Origin: Anaspis maculata
Lineage: Eukaryota > Arthropoda > Insecta > Coleoptera > Scraptiidae
Reading direction: 5' to 3'
Length of the DNA: 64,000 nt
NCBI GenBank assembly: GCA_949128115.1
Contig: OX421966.1
Location: forward strand, 33,125,042-33,189,041
Under the pieces are notes generated by a model. That model was not told where the DNA came from. It saw nothing but the letters and a program-made list of their open reading frames with translations, and did no database searches. The translations under genes and the position numbers were made by a program. Below, one piece after another: positions 21,845 to 33,420 of the stretch. Each line of letters starts with the position of its first letter. Within the stretch, counting starts at the first letter, position 1.

Positions 21845-21915
21845 GTTTTGAGACGAAAATCCGAGCGCCCACAGTGGGATTTGAACGCGCTGACCATCAC
21901 ACCACAAGCTCCTCT
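21845..21915 (-). repeat. tRNA-like B-box fragment, possible SINE relic
   Basis: On the minus strand GGTGTGATGGTCAGCGCG is followed by GTTCAAATCCCACTGTGGGC, which looks like pol III A- and B-box remnants, but their spacing is too short for an intact tRNA. It could be a tRNA pseudogene or SINE head with a deletion. Confidence 0.3.
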
Positions 21916-22490
21916 AAAAAGAAGATACATGCAGAAAATTCATAAGAATAGGACTCCAGCACAGTGAATTCACTGACGCGCGCTCGCCTCGCGCAATCCA
22001 ACTCCATAAATTATACTATTGTGCATCGAAGGAGTTTTCTCAACCTCACCTCACAGAGGGGTCACTGGACAGTGGGCGTTTTCGTTTTACTTAGCATTAC
22101 GACGTATACTTACTTGAGAGTTGAGTCACTGCTTAGACAGAATAAATATTTACCTAAACGTCGTCATCTTGGCCGGCCATATTGAACTTTGTCATCCGTT
22201 GAACCATGAACCGGTTTTGATGAAACTTGGAACATAACCAAAATAATGAATAAATAATGAAATAATTTATTGCAAATTTTACACAGATTGTATATCACAG
22301 GCTTCGTCATAGTGGCTTATTTTATTACTTATAAAGAAAGTGTAAGTATAAAAACAAATTTTCAACTAAAAAGTAGTAGCATATCCCTCATCATAAAATC
22401 AAAATTGCGATTACCTACACAGGTACAGGTAAAGAGGTGAGAAAATAAAATTACGCATCGCTATACAGGTAGGTATCCACCGCTTGGTGT

Positions 22491-22570
22491 AGGGTTGCCA
22501 GACGTCCCGATTCAGGCGGGACTGTCCCGCTTCCAGTTTGTATGTCCCGCATCCCGCCAGCTTAGAGAAA
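22491..22570. mobile_element. possible single end of a hAT-type element
   Basis: TAGGGTTGCCAGACGTCCCG followed by several GGCGGGACTGTCCCG / CCCGCATCCCGCC palindromic repeats looks like a hAT terminus. No matching right end was found. Confidence 0.25.
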
Positions 22571-23105
22571 TGTCCCGATTTTTTCAGTTTCGCCTATAAC
22601 GCTCAGGTTTTTCATTTTAATTTTTCTGAATCAAGCGATTTTGAAACAAAACGTTCAACTAGCTGTGATTGTATCACAAAGTTTATTTACAGGACAGGAT
22701 TATTGTCTATGTACTTACAAAGAAATGAGAAAGGGGTTTAATTGCATCAGACTTGCGGGACGCAGAATCGTGTTTCCTGGTATTCCCCTGGATGCGATCG
22801 AGTGAGATATCTACTCAAGTACCGGACAGTGATTTTGATGGGTGAAGTTGTAATATAAAAGCAAGAGGAGGGAGAAAGTTTGGTCTTTCGAGCCCTTCTG
22901 TATTTTCGTCAATTCAAAAGATATTGGAGAACTGCTTGCCTATGGCAAAATCGAGGGCAGAATAATTTGTAACAAATATCAACCACAGAAAGTGTATAGA
23001 ATTGGCTGTTTATTATGAAAAGGGGGAGTCATAAAACTACAAAAATTCAGTTTGCCCAAAAAAAGCCAGGGGATGAGGAAAATAATTCTATGAAAATGAA
23101 CTTGT
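22571..23105. other. no gene recognised; partial relic of the 1820-2477 family
   Basis: GTATTTTCGTCAATTCAAAAGATATTGG and AATATCAACCACAGAAAGTG near 22900-23000 recall the arms of the 1820-2477 fold-back element but are diverged. Confidence 0.3.
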
Positions 23106-24842
23106 GTTATAAGGTGCGTTCAGTCAGCTTATTTAGCCGCAAGTTTCAATTTTAGTCGCAAGCGCTGCATCGCTTATTGGCTGTTCTGAGGAGGCTGGTT
23201 CGTAAGTAGTCCGGCGGCAAACTGTAACAATTGTGCACAATGGGCTAAAAGCAATTTTATTTTTTCAAGTTAATATTTGGACCCTAAAGAATATTTCCAG
23301 ATAGAGACCCCAACCGATTAGGCCCTATTTAGCCCCCCTTAGCAACGCCAACTTCGACCAATATTTCATCCATTTTTGTACATTACTTTTATGATAATTG
23401 ACGTATACCATCTATTACGGTGTCGATTCTAATGTTTTTGAAGACGAGGAACTCAAATATGATGGTCTTGAAGCTTTTGAAGTTGAAATTGCGAACCTGA
23501 TGGATGGTTACTGGTACCTTATTGATTAAAACATTTGAAAAAATTGGCTGACAATCTTTAAGAATAATTGAAACGAGAAGTCTATAATGAGAGATCTAGG
23601 GTCATGATTTGACGTTCTACAACTTACCTTCGAGCTCACCTTAGTTCATCGAGAATACGTGATTGGGTTTTTCTCTTCGCGAGATCGAAATCAAAGCAGT
23701 CGCAATTTTCCAAATAGTCACTAGTTACGATTATTCCAAAAATTTCTGTTTTTGATTTTTAGTAAAACAATGCGATCATCTTCATCAATATGCAAAGTAC
23801 CACTGACCCAATAGTATACTGCCGTGCTAAGCCTAAAGCACGTATCTACACTTCGATAAAGGACCCCGCACGTTTTCTATGAAAAAGTGGTTTCGGTGAA
23901 TTTGGCTAAATTTTTTATATGTTGTAGATCTTGATTCAAGAAATATATTCCTGGAAAATTGGACCCCTCCTATGAACAGTTTTTCCCCTACACCCCTAAT
24001 AAGGCCAAAATTAGGAATAGTCTCAAATTTTTTGAAATTCATGAAACTGGTTCAAATCAAACTCATGATCATGAGAAAAATAATTAAAAAAATCCGAGTT
24101 GTGAATTGGGGTAGTTATCAAGGGGGTTGGGGGTCGAAATTGAGGAAATAAATAAAAATTCCGAATTTTTTTATCTTATAAAATCTGAACAAAATAATAA
24201 TCGAGAAATAATTTTGGAAAATCCAAATTAATTAATTGGGGGTTATTCTAAAGGGGGCTGGGGGTCAAAATCAAGAAAACGCAGTGAAATTCCGGAATTT
24301 GCGGTTCCCATAAGATATGATTTTACGAGCAATGGGGAAATTACTCAAAAAAATCTAAACCAATGATATCGGGTGTTATTGAGGAGGTAGAGGGTCTGAA
24401 TTGAGAAAACAGTGGAGTTCTGGAACTTCCAGTTTATCTAGGAAGATCTGGACGAATGACAAAATGATAATACAACCAATGTGAATAAGGACTGAGTTCA
24501 TCGTTTCTCGATCATCCTCACCCCTTACCCAGATACCTACCCACAACCACAATAAGGGCTGAAGAGGGGGGGGTGGAATCGAGACTTGCAACAGCATTAT
24601 TATTTACAGTTCTCGAGAAGCTCTCATCGGTTCAGATAGCTTGTGTCAAAAATAATTCACTAGACTATCTTTTTTTATATAAACATAAATCCTGATTGAT
24701 TCAATGGGATTCCAAAAATAGATTGATATTGGAAGTTGGGCTCAATTTTTCAAATCTGAATTTTCAGTTCTGAAAGGTCTTTCAATAAGAGTGAAAGAAC
24801 TTTGATAAGATTCTACTGTCATTTTTTGACAAATACTCAGTA

Positions 24843-24954
24843 GGGGGTGTTTTTTTGAGTCTGGCGTCGAAGTGTGCTGTGCTCTAGCCAAATTCGTCTG
24901 CATTTGGCCAGAGCAGAGCACACTTCGACGCCAGATTTAAAAAACACCCGTTAT
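24843..24954. mobile_element. 112-bp hairpin MITE, GGGTGTTTTTTT ends (copy 1)
   Basis: GGGTGTTTTTTTGAGTCTGG then CGTCGAAGTGTGCT is inverted at AGCACACTTCGACGCCAGAT then TTAAAAAACACCC. A second copy is at 41752-41865. Confidence 0.9.
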
Positions 24955-25089
24955 ATCTTACAAAATCATCTTCTCCCAACAAGACGGGGCTACGTGCCAC
25001 ACAGCAGGAGAAACCTTGGGACTTGTTGGCCGAAAACTTACAAGGAAGAACAATTTCGCGGAACGGCGATTTCAATTGGCTAGCGAGAT

Positions 25090-25320
25090 CTTACGATATT
25101 ACGTCCCTGGACTTTTTTCTGTGGGGATGTGTGAAGTCCCTAGTAGAACAAGCCACAACCATACAAGAACAAGCCTAGAACCATTGAAGCCCTGGGGGAC
25201 AATATTGTGCGTGTTATCACTGAAATATAGCCCGATATCTGCCGGAAAGCTATTACAAATTGAACTTCCCGTCTGCACGCCGTTAGACAAAGTCGAGGAG
25301 GCCATTTACTAGATCTTATT
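25090..25320 (+). pseudogene. decayed mariner-like transposase, C-terminal part
   Basis: Translation near 25096 gives DITSLDFFLWGCVKSLVEQ; the S/P-LDFFLWG block is a hallmark of the third catalytic region of mariner-type DDE transposases. After a +1 frame change, RTIEALGDNIVRVITEI and SRLHAVRQSRGGHLLDLIF follow, matching the usual mariner tail (R-x-C/A-x(4)-G-G-H-x-x-x-L). In-frame stops and the frameshift show it is dead. The N-terminal half is absent. Confidence 0.8.
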
Positions 25321-26794
25321 TTCCACACATAATGTTAAAAACTGTTCTTTCACATAGAGTCAATTAGATATCGTTAACCCCGACATAATTTGTTTAATTC
25401 CAATTTGAAGTTCTATGACTCTTATTGAAAGACCATATATGTATATGAATTTAAAGTTTCGGAATTTCTTCCTTTTTCTAGATTTTGACCACTGTCACTG
25501 TCCCCTCAGTAGGTAACCATCTCAATTTATTGATTCAGATTCTTTTTAATTACTTCTCCACGAGATTCTCCATTACCCTTTTCCTGGAATGCCAATTCCT
25601 TCCCTGGATTTCGACCCTCGCCCCCTCGATAATTACTCCAACTCACAACTTATATTTTTTTATTCTTCAACTTAATTTGAGCCAGTTTCATGAATTTTGA
25701 AATGCTCAAGACAAACTCCTATTTGGACTAGGACATGGCTGTAGGCAGAAATTATGGTGGGTGGGAAAAGGGATGGTCGAGAAATGAAGAACTCAATCCT
25801 TACGCAGATTGGTTTTATTATCATTTTGTCATCCACCCAGATCAACTTCTAGATGAACTGTAAGGTCCAGAATTTCATTGTTGTTTTGATTGCGATCCTC
25901 TACTTCCTCAATAACACCAGAACTCATTGGTTCAGATTTTTTTCAATTATTTTCCCAATAATGGGAACGCAAGTTTCGGAATGTTACTCCGTTCCCTTGA
26001 TTTCGACCCCCAGCCCCCTTTAGAATAACCCGCAATTAATTAATTTAGATTTTCCAAAATTATTTCTCGATTATTATTTTGTTCAGATTTTATAAGATAG
26101 AAAAATTCGGAATTTTTATTTATTTTCTCAATTTCGACCCCCAACCCCCTTGATAACTACCCCAATTCACAACTCGGATTTTTTCAATTATTTTTCTCAT
26201 GATCATGAGTTTGATTTGAACCAGTTTCATGAATTTCAAAAAATTTGAGACTATTCCTAATTTTGGCCTTATTAGGGGTGTAGGGGAAAAACTGTTTATA
26301 GGAGGGGTCCAATTTCTCAGGAATATATTTCTTGAATCAAGATCTACAACATATAAAAAATTTAGCCAAATTCACCGAAACCACTTTTTCATAGAAAACG
26401 TGCGGGGTCCTTTGATACACTGCATTTTCATACTCATATTTTAGGGGCTATGATGTTCGCGATCATATGGTTATGATTATACATGGATAGCGCAATAATT
26501 AGAGTTCTCAAATAACTGCTTTATTCATACTATACTATAACATAACGGCATAAAAACTTGGCATAAAACTGCAGTGTATCAAATTTATCAAAATGTAGAT
26601 ACGCGCATTAGGGTTAGCACGGCAGTATAGTACAAAAAACACGTGATTGCATTCACTCGCCATGCCACCTTAGTTTTTATTGGAAATAACAATAACTAAT
26701 AGGCTCGCTGATAGGTAAGGTAGGTGGGCAAAATGGTGAACTTCAAAATGACGTTCCTTGATTATTTCCAAAGGATAATTCGAGACGTAAATAA

Positions 26795-27721
26795 TAGGTT
26801 TGTTCGCGTCGCATGAACCTTTGGCACCCAAAAGTTCATATGAACCTTGAAGTACATGTACGAGGTGTAGTTGGTGCAGATTAAAACACCAAATCGACGC
26901 GAACGGTTTAGTGCAATAAATCTTGTAGAACCAGATTTGATAGTTGATAGTTGACAGTGTTGATACTTTCCGAATTCTGAGTGATAGCTTCAGAATTCAT
27001 TTGTAAAATGTCGAGCAAAGCCTAGAGCTGTGCCAAGACTGCCAAGAGCGAAGCAATCGCCAAGCAGAACCGAAACGCTCTTATGATGATGTTTGGACTG
27101 ATTACACACAACATAGCTTCTTCCGACGAGGACGATGACAGAGAAACAGACATTTTTACGGACGGACGTTATATTTCAACACAATGAAGAAGGCAAATAA
27201 AAATTATGTAGAACAAGTCTCTCCACTTCTTGGTGGATCTTTCTTCTTTGATCGCCAAAATATACGAAGTCTCCTTCTTCAGCAACTTTCCACCGACGAG
27301 GACGATGACAGAGAAACAGACATTTTTTACGGACGGACGTTATATTTCAACACCATGAAGAAGGCAAATAAAAATTATGTAGAACAAGTCATTCCACTTC
27401 TTGGTGGATCTTTCTTCTTTGATCGCCAAAATATACGAAGTCTCCTTCTTCAGCAACTTTCCACAAGTCCATCGTACAGACAGAAGCTAACGCCAAATCA
27501 GGCGCTAAATCATCCAAATATCATAAATGGCAAACTTTCTGGGTTCTGAACTTTTGGCACCACCCTCCGACTGGGTGTAGAAGGTGCAGCACTTTTTTCT
27601 GGCACTGAGAACTTTTTCGGCGACGCGAACACCACCAAACTGTACTTTTTCTGCGACGCGAACGGTAAAGTGCACTTAGGGCAGAAAAGTGCAGAAGGTT
27701 CATGCGACGCGAACAAACCTA
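26795..27721. mobile_element. Harbinger-like element with 27-bp perfect TIRs
   Basis: TAGGTTTGTTCGCGTCGCAT then GAACCTT at the left is exactly inverted at the right end. Further GCGACGCGAAC copies lie inside the right end (near 27615 and 27650), and one CGACGCGAACGG inside the left. TA at both edges could be target or TIR. The interior retains a transposase-like fragment. The TIR type and peptide suggest PIF/Harbinger, which is inference. Confidence 0.7.
27123..27546 (+). pseudogene. Harbinger-like transposase N-terminal fragment with 170-bp tandem duplication
   Basis: An open frame gives an acidic DEDDDRETDIF stretch, then LYFNTMKKANKNYVEQVIPL and RQNIRSLLLQQLS, in the style of the region ahead of the catalytic domain of insect PIF/Harbinger nucleases. 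The segment CCGACGAGGACGATGAC to CAGCAACTTTCCA is present twice in tandem (27123 and 27293, period 170), which disrupts the reading frame. The catalytic DDE part is missing, so the element cannot be autonomous. Confidence 0.45.
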
Positions 27722-27999
27722 CTGTAAGCAGATTTTGACCATCATTCCATCTTGGTTCTACCTGCCCAGCGTTCTACCTCAAACAATAACTTACTTCCCT
27801 TTTTTCAGCGCTTCGAAGTTAAGACAAACATTCGGTGTGGTGTGTTTTTCAAGTCCGTCGCCGCTGTACCAACATTTCTTACCAATGCGAATGCAGTTCC
27901 GCTGACGTCTTGCAACTGCATGAAATGATTTCGTGCCAAGCTTTCTTTGGTGATGGCGATGGCCCATCAGCTAGTCCATTGGATTCAAGATGAAAAAAA

Positions 28000-29400
28000 A
28001 ATCCATTTCTTGATAAGAAAAAGCTTCACATGTTAGGCAGAAGGTTTTTTTTTTTCACCTGTCATCGGGACTTACTGTCTTTTGTTGTCCAAAATTAGAA
28101 AGATCCGGTGGGGTGCAGTTTTGAACTAAAACTCTGAGCCCATATATGCCCTGCTTGAAGATCGTAGAGACGTGAAGCATTTTGAGTGAGAGGAATAATT
28201 CCTATATCTCGTCCCTTCTGAGATAAAAAGACGGAAACGAGAAACATCAACTTCTTTGTCTTTTGAGCATCTGTCATACACGAGGTCATGAGGATAACAA
28301 ACTCAAGCGCAGGCATAGCCTGAGCTACCTCTTCTACTGATAATGTATTTGACAAATTGTAAAAAACTCCATTGACAAAAGGCTTTTCCCCAAGCAATAA
28401 AGGCCGTACGTTTGCCTTTGGTCCTGAAACTCAAAGTTTTATAGCTCCAAGTAAAGGCATGAAAAAACAGGCCGAAGCATTCATCTGATCCTACAGCTTG
28501 CTGAATCAAAGCTACATCAAGCACACGACAGGGTTTTTTCTTTACACCCTCGTAGAGTCCAAAAACGCTGTTGCCAGAGCGACCACATCCATATCTGCTG
28601 TGCGGATGATTATTAGCTTCAAGCCTTCAGCAGAGCACATTCGCCTGCGCATGAAGTATCATTCCATTACCATAATTTGCTTCCTCGTGATAACAGGGCA
28701 TAAAGTTATTCAGATTCGCTGGAATAGAACAGAGTAGGTACTCAAGTACTACATCATTTTGTGTAGCAACAACTTCTTCTGGGTAAGTCTCTGGTGCCAG
28801 TTCTTGGGTAGGTATGTATCACTTTTACTGCTTCAATTCCATGTCTGGCGTCGGTTTTCCCCGAGGTTTTCCCTTTCGCAAGTAAAATGCAGCTTTCAGT
28901 TAATCCTGATGATATTTATCGAACGCTACGCCAATGCGCCGAATTGTTCCAACAAACTGACTGGCTACGTGCTACGTAGGCGACAAATCTTGTCCCGTAC
29001 GCACTGAATTTTTTGCCTAGCTGCAGCACCATCGATTATAACATTTCGGCAGTAGAAAACAGAGAATCTTTGGAAGAATTTTCTTCTCTTGGAGAACTCC
29101 AGAAGATTGAATTTTTTACAAAAACAAAGTTTACCAATACCTATCTGATAGAGCTGGTGGGAAAGGCTGGTTCATGTGACGGAGAAAATCTCCCTAATTA
29201 CCTTTACGCACTTGGTCAGAGACATATGCAACTTCAAAAGAAAGTTCCCTTCTTTACGCCTCCAAAGACGCAACTTGAAGCTTCTGGTGGGATTGAGGCA
29301 TTTGACGACTCAATGCTGAACGAAAGAACTTTTTTTTTTTCAAAGAAAGACTAAATTATTACCGGGAAAGGATCACCGCATCATTTATAGTCTCAATGGG
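28000..29400. pseudogene. unidentified decayed ORFs inside the 7.2-kb palindrome
   Basis: Minus-strand frames at 28303-28524 and 28095-28397 overlap and read as protein-like sequence (CFGLFFHAFTWSYKTLSFR; ALEFVILMTSCMTDAQKTKK), broken by frameshifts. On the plus strand 28885-29350 reads MQLSVNPDDIYRTLRQCAEL, then after a stop continues as LEEFSSLGELQKIEFF and beyond. The composition is unlike the surrounding AT-rich repeats, so these may be remains of a transposon gene. I do not recognise the family. Confidence 0.3.
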
Positions 29401-29414
29401 GAACTATAGGCAAG

Positions 29415-29599
29415 ATGGCCGGAATATTGGTCAAAAAACACAGTTTTGAAAATTATTTTTTTCAAATTTGAAATTTGAGCTCGTTAAGTTGAAGACCATT
29501 CTTGTAGTTTTCAAAAAATCCGAAAGAATTTTCTTCCAGAGAAGAAGGTTACTAGAACTGAAAAAAAAACTGTGTTATTTGACCAATATTCTGGCCAAC
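29415..29599. repeat. hairpin
   Basis: GGCCGGAATATTGGTCAAA and the inverse TTTGACCAATATTCTGGCC, with ACACAG / CTGTGT just inside. Confidence 0.75.
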
Positions 29600-30679
29600 T
29601 TGCGGGGCAGAATAAGTTTCAACGGGTCAAGCCATTTTATGTCTCGCTACCTGAAAAGCGCTGGGGGACCTTCGGTCAGGCTAATTGCGCTAAGCGCTAT
29701 CATCACCTTTTATCATTTCATTATTGTGTTCAATGGCCTTTATGATCGGTATTCTTGAAATTGATCGACTCGTTAGTTATTACTATTGCAAGATTGCCAA
29801 AGGTCGCATTGTGTTAGTTTAGTTGACTCAAAAACAATGAGTGACTATTTGGAAAACTTCTTGGATTTTGAACTCGGGAAGAGAAAAACCCGAGCACGTA
29901 TTTTCGATGAACTAATCAGTTGTAGAACGTCAGATTATGACCCTAGATCACTCATTAGACTTTCAATCTGAATTATTTTTGAAGATTGTCAGGCAGCTTT
30001 TTTAATCTTCTTAAACCAATAAGATACCAGTGACCATCTGAAAGCTCACTCTCACTGATCACTTTGAAAGCTTCAGGACAATCATATTTGAATTCCTCGT
30101 CCTCAAGAACATGGGAATCGACATCTCAACAGCTATAATACGTCAATTATCATAAAACTGGTGTACAAAAATGGATCAGATATTGGTCGAAGTTGGCGTC
30201 GCCTTGGGGGGCCAAATAAGGTCTAACCGGTTGGGGTCTCTATCTAGAAATACTCTTTAAGGTCCAAATAACAACTTGAAAAAATAAAATTGCTTTTAGC
30301 CCATTTTGCACAATTGTTATAGAATTCTACATTAAGCCGCCGGACTAAAGAGCCAATGGGCGTTGCTACAGGTGTTCCATTTTTGCGCTATAACAAAAAA
30401 AAAAGAGATTTTTTCAAATAAAATGACCCACGTTTCATTTCATTTTCCTATGCAGCTTTCCAAGCTCTATTCTAAGTGTTTTTTTGTATTTCCAATTTGT
30501 GGCAGTGCTACCAACTAAAAATTGAAAATTGAATTTTTTCATAATTTCAAGGTTCATTTTTAAAAATCGAAGGGGCTTTGTTTTTTTGGAATTAAGGAAT
30601 GAAATTTAGTCAGTCCAACAATAGTCGAATAGAAGATGGATAACTTCATGATTAAAGACTTGATATTCAGTGATAGGTG

Positions 30680-31415
30680 TGTACAATTTTTTTTCGAACT
30701 TCGCTAATTTCAAAGTGCCATGAAGCAATTTTTTTCAAAGGAATGCCCCCTATTTTATCTCACTATTCGATAGCTTTTTTTCCTCCTCTTTGATTTTTAC
30801 TGGGGTAGAGGGGTAAGTACCCCCTCTACCCCTGAATTTGATCATTTCTGAGATAATCGATAATTTTCATAAAAATTGTCGTTTATTTGTATTTTTCATG
30901 TTCTTATTAGTAGGTCCTGATACAGAAAATCATATGTCAAAATGTATGCGCACCTCCTAATTTGACAGTTTTGAGGTTTTTGAAGCCGCGAAAACTGCTT
31001 CACTAAGTTCCATTTGAATTTCCTTTTTTCCTTCGTGCAACAAATTCTTTTCAACTGATGCATTTGCATTTACTTCAGATTAGTTCAGAATTCAGATTGA
31101 AGTTTAGCGCGGATATTCAATAAAAAAACTTGTTGTTAGTATCAAATCAAGCAAAATGTGTCATTATGACATTTGTTGACTATCACCATGGCCTGCCCAG
31201 TGTGAAAAATTCTGATAAACTGCATTTTTTATCAAAATTATTATCGATTATCTCGGAAATTATCAAATTTAGGGGTAGGCGTACCACCAGTGAAAAGCAA
31301 AGAGGAGGAAGAAAGCTATCAAATGGTGAGATAAAATAGGGGTCATTCCATCGGACAAAAAATACTTATATCTTATATGGCACTTTGAAATCAGCGAAGT
31401 TCGAAAAAAAATTGT
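30680..31415. repeat. inner palindrome
   Basis: TTCGAACTTCGCTAATTTCA (30693) is inverted at TGAAATCAGCGAAGTTCGAA (31388). GAGGGGTAAGTACCCC (30807) and ATAATCGATAATTTTC (30852) have inverted partners near 31220-31290. Centre near 31040. Confidence 0.8.
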
Positions 31416-31442
31416 GCATATCCTGTAGGTATCACAGGATCT

Positions 31443-31770
31443 CAAGTTTTACTTTCCCGGCCCACCCACGAACACGGAGGGAAAGTATTGTAATCGTGCA
31501 GAAAAAAAGTTTCGAGATTTCACCGGATATATCCGTTTTGAGGTCCTCCAAGACGATTAAGACCATTTTCAGAATGATGTCTGTCTGTGTGTGTGTGTGT
31601 GTGTGTGTGTATTACTTTCCCGGCCCCCCACGAACTCGGAGGGAAAGTATTGTAATCGTGCAGAAAAAAAGTTTCGGGATTACGCCGGATATATCCATTT
31701 TGAGGTTTTTCAAGACGATTTAGACAATTTCCAGAATGATGTCTGTCCGTGAGTGTGTATGTCTGTAATC
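31443..31770 (+). repeat. tandem duplication (about 170 bp) of a TTTCCCGG...GGAGGGAAAGT repeat
   Basis: TTACTTTCCCGGCCCACCCA at 31449 recurs at 31613 as TTACTTTCCCGGCCCCCCAC, each followed by GGAGGGAAAGTATTGTAATC, GTGCAGAAAAAAAGTTTCG, CCGGATATATCC and AGAATGATGTCTGTC. The spacing is about 164-170 bp, divided by a GT microsatellite. Confidence 0.9.
31586..31610. repeat. (GT)n microsatellite
   Basis: About 12 uninterrupted TG/GT units after CTGTC, within the duplicated repeat. Confidence 0.98.
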
Positions 31771-32110
31771 TTCCACGATAACTGCCGAAACGTTGATCCG
31801 ATCGACTTGAAATTTGGTATGCAGACGGGGTTTCACCCTGGAATGACCGGATTAGCTTTTGGCTGTCATCTGTCAAACAGAAGTGTCACTATCAGAAAAT
31901 GACAAAAGCTATATCTCACGGAACTTGACTTTCGATATGTCATTTGAAAGCCCTTGAAAAACTGTATTCAGAACAGTTTAAAATATTTCCCTATCTGTTA
32001 TCTGTCAAATTATAAAAAATGTCAAAGTCTGGAACTTCGCCATTTAATTATTCAAAATCTATAGGACATATGTGAACAAAAATTGGCAGGAAGCAACATT
32101 ACTAAAGAAT
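31760..32110 (+). repeat. repeat unit also present at 33440-33790
   Basis: ATCTTCCACGATAACTGCCG, GATCGACTTGA, TTTTGGCTGTCATCTGTCAA, ATATCTCACGGAACT and TTGAAAGCCCTTG occur in the same order in both places, about 1.68 kb apart. Confidence 0.85.
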
Positions 32111-32349
32111 CAAACTAATGCTGAAGTTAGAGTTTCCCACCGTTTTCCGGACAAGCGCTATGAATTTTCAAAGTTTGGCCTGGCCGAATTCAGCCGGGCT
32201 TGCCTGTTCCTCGATTTTTGGCCTATTCAATTTTTTTAGCAACATGGCAACCAAACCGGTAGGTAACTACGTTTTTGTTACGAATTGTATCAATGTCAAA
32301 GTGACAACATGAACGCTGTTCTCGGCAGGTTCTCGGTGTTTTCTTTAGT

Positions 32350-32960
32350 ATCTTCTTGCATCATTTGAGGCAACAGTGCGAACCGATCCTTTGTGTTGTT
32401 TGGGGCTCCGTAAATCCCCTTGTGTTTTCTGTAGCTTTAGCAACTCCAGTATGCTCATTCCATTGACGTATATGTACAAACTGTAATGTGTGCAGTTCCC
32501 TTATTTGATTCGGTACCAGGGCCCCATCCCCATGGTGTCTGCTGTTCAAGGCCCTGATGGGGGCCCCATCTGTGTCTATCAGATTTTGCCGTTTTAGGCC
32601 AAAACTGCGGCCTTGTGTCTTCTTGGGTTCGTTGAAGCCCTCTAGGCTCCTGGTGTCTACGGGTGTCTCTTGAAGCCCCACTGAGCCCACCTTTTTTTTT
32701 TTAGTTTTCAGAACTATCGTGCCTTCAGGTGTGGTTCGGACCTAACTTCTTGATGGGCTCGAAGTCTCATTTCAGAGGTCACCACTTGGGAGCCCTAAAT
32801 AGCAATTAATTAGAACTCTGCTCCAGGTTTTCAATCCGCGACTGATTTTCACCAGTTATTTTTCAAACAATAATTGAGTTTGCATCATTAAAGGCAACAG
32901 TGCGCCCCGATTAATTGTGTCTTCAGGTGTTGTTTGGGGCTGTGTAAACCCCCTTGTGTG
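32350..32960 (-). repeat. diverged relics of the interior repeat of the 10424-13785 element
   Basis: On the minus strand CACAAGGGGATTTACGGAGCC (near 32400) and CACACAAGGGGGTTTACACAG (near 32945) resemble the CACAAGGGGGCYC...AGCTCCGTATATC units at 10.6-13.6 kb. CAACAGTGCG precedes both. There is no 16-bp TIR array here. Confidence 0.5.
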
Positions 32961-32969
32961 GAACTAGCA

Positions 32970-33420
32970 TTGCATTCTTGAGATATCACAACAGTTAAGA
33001 TGGCACATTGGGTCTGGGCTTGTCTGCCCAAGCTCCAAATTGAAAATATAGAGTTGAAATTCTACACACAGATGCAGAAAGTTCTCAGTCAAGTTTGTGT
33101 AATTTCATCATCATGTCTAAAGTAGGAACAAAAATTTAAATAAGGAACTAGCATTGCATTCTTGAGATATCACAACAGTTAGCTTCCTAGTTCTACCTTT
33201 CGAAATATTTCATCATCGTGGAAACCTGAACCTGTCACTGGTTCTGTCGGCCCGACAATGGATGCAGAATGCTCGCTAAACGCTCAACTCACTAGAACTT
33301 TTTCAATCAACTTCTCAGTTAAATCTTACTTTCCCGAAGGGACGCCTAAATCAAAATCCTTACTGACGTCCCTGGATACCGCCGGGAAAGTTTTGTGTCG
33401 CCCCACAACAGATTTGTGTG
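32970..33420 (+). repeat. direct repeat, copy 1 (partner at 34565-34990)
   Basis: GGCACATTGGGTCTGGGCTT, GTCTGCCCAAGCTC, GATATCACARCAGTTAGCT, GGATGCTCGCTAAACGCTC and GACGTCCCTGGATACCGCCG appear in the same order in both copies. Copy 1 also has an internal duplication of CTAGCATTGCATTCTTGAG (32949 and 33149). Confidence 0.9.

Larger units (their letters stand above)
24776..25434. mobile_element. mariner-like element remnant, TIR GGTCTTTCAATAAGAGT
   Basis: GGTCTTTCAATAAGAGT and ACTCTTATTGAAAGACC are the ends, at the centre of the 23806-26632 palindrome. Its right half carries the transposase relic at 25090-25320. Its left part is interrupted by a short hairpin MITE. Confidence 0.75.
23806..26632. 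mobile_element. 2.8-kb palindrome nested in 23110-30365
   Basis: GTATACTGCCGTGCTAAGCC (23813) is inverted at GGTTAGCACGGCAGTATA (26613). AAGGACCCCGCACGTTTTCT (23859) is inverted at 26394. The arms match at about 90 percent or better for several hundred bases, producing mirror copies of the same 60-odd-codon frame on opposite strands (23833-24042 and 26229-26444). That frame is a repeat by-product. Confidence 0.9.
23110..30365. mobile_element. outermost 7.2-kb nested palindrome
   Basis: Left arm 23110-23800 and right arm 29800-30365 are inverted: TAGTCCGGCGGC (23205) versus GCCGCCGGACTA (30343), GGACCCTAAAGAATATTTCC (23279) versus the inverse near 30245, and TTCGACCAATATTTCATCC versus GGATCAGATATTGGTCGAA (30174). 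The left end GTTCAGTCAGCTTATTTAGC is shared with a short hairpin at 45270-45420. The right end is cut short where the next palindrome begins. The centre is filled by later insertions. Confidence 0.8.

Noticed and set aside
23833..26444. Mirror-image identical frames of about 70 codons
   Set aside because: They are the two arms of one palindrome and lack any recognisable domain, so not a duplicated gene.
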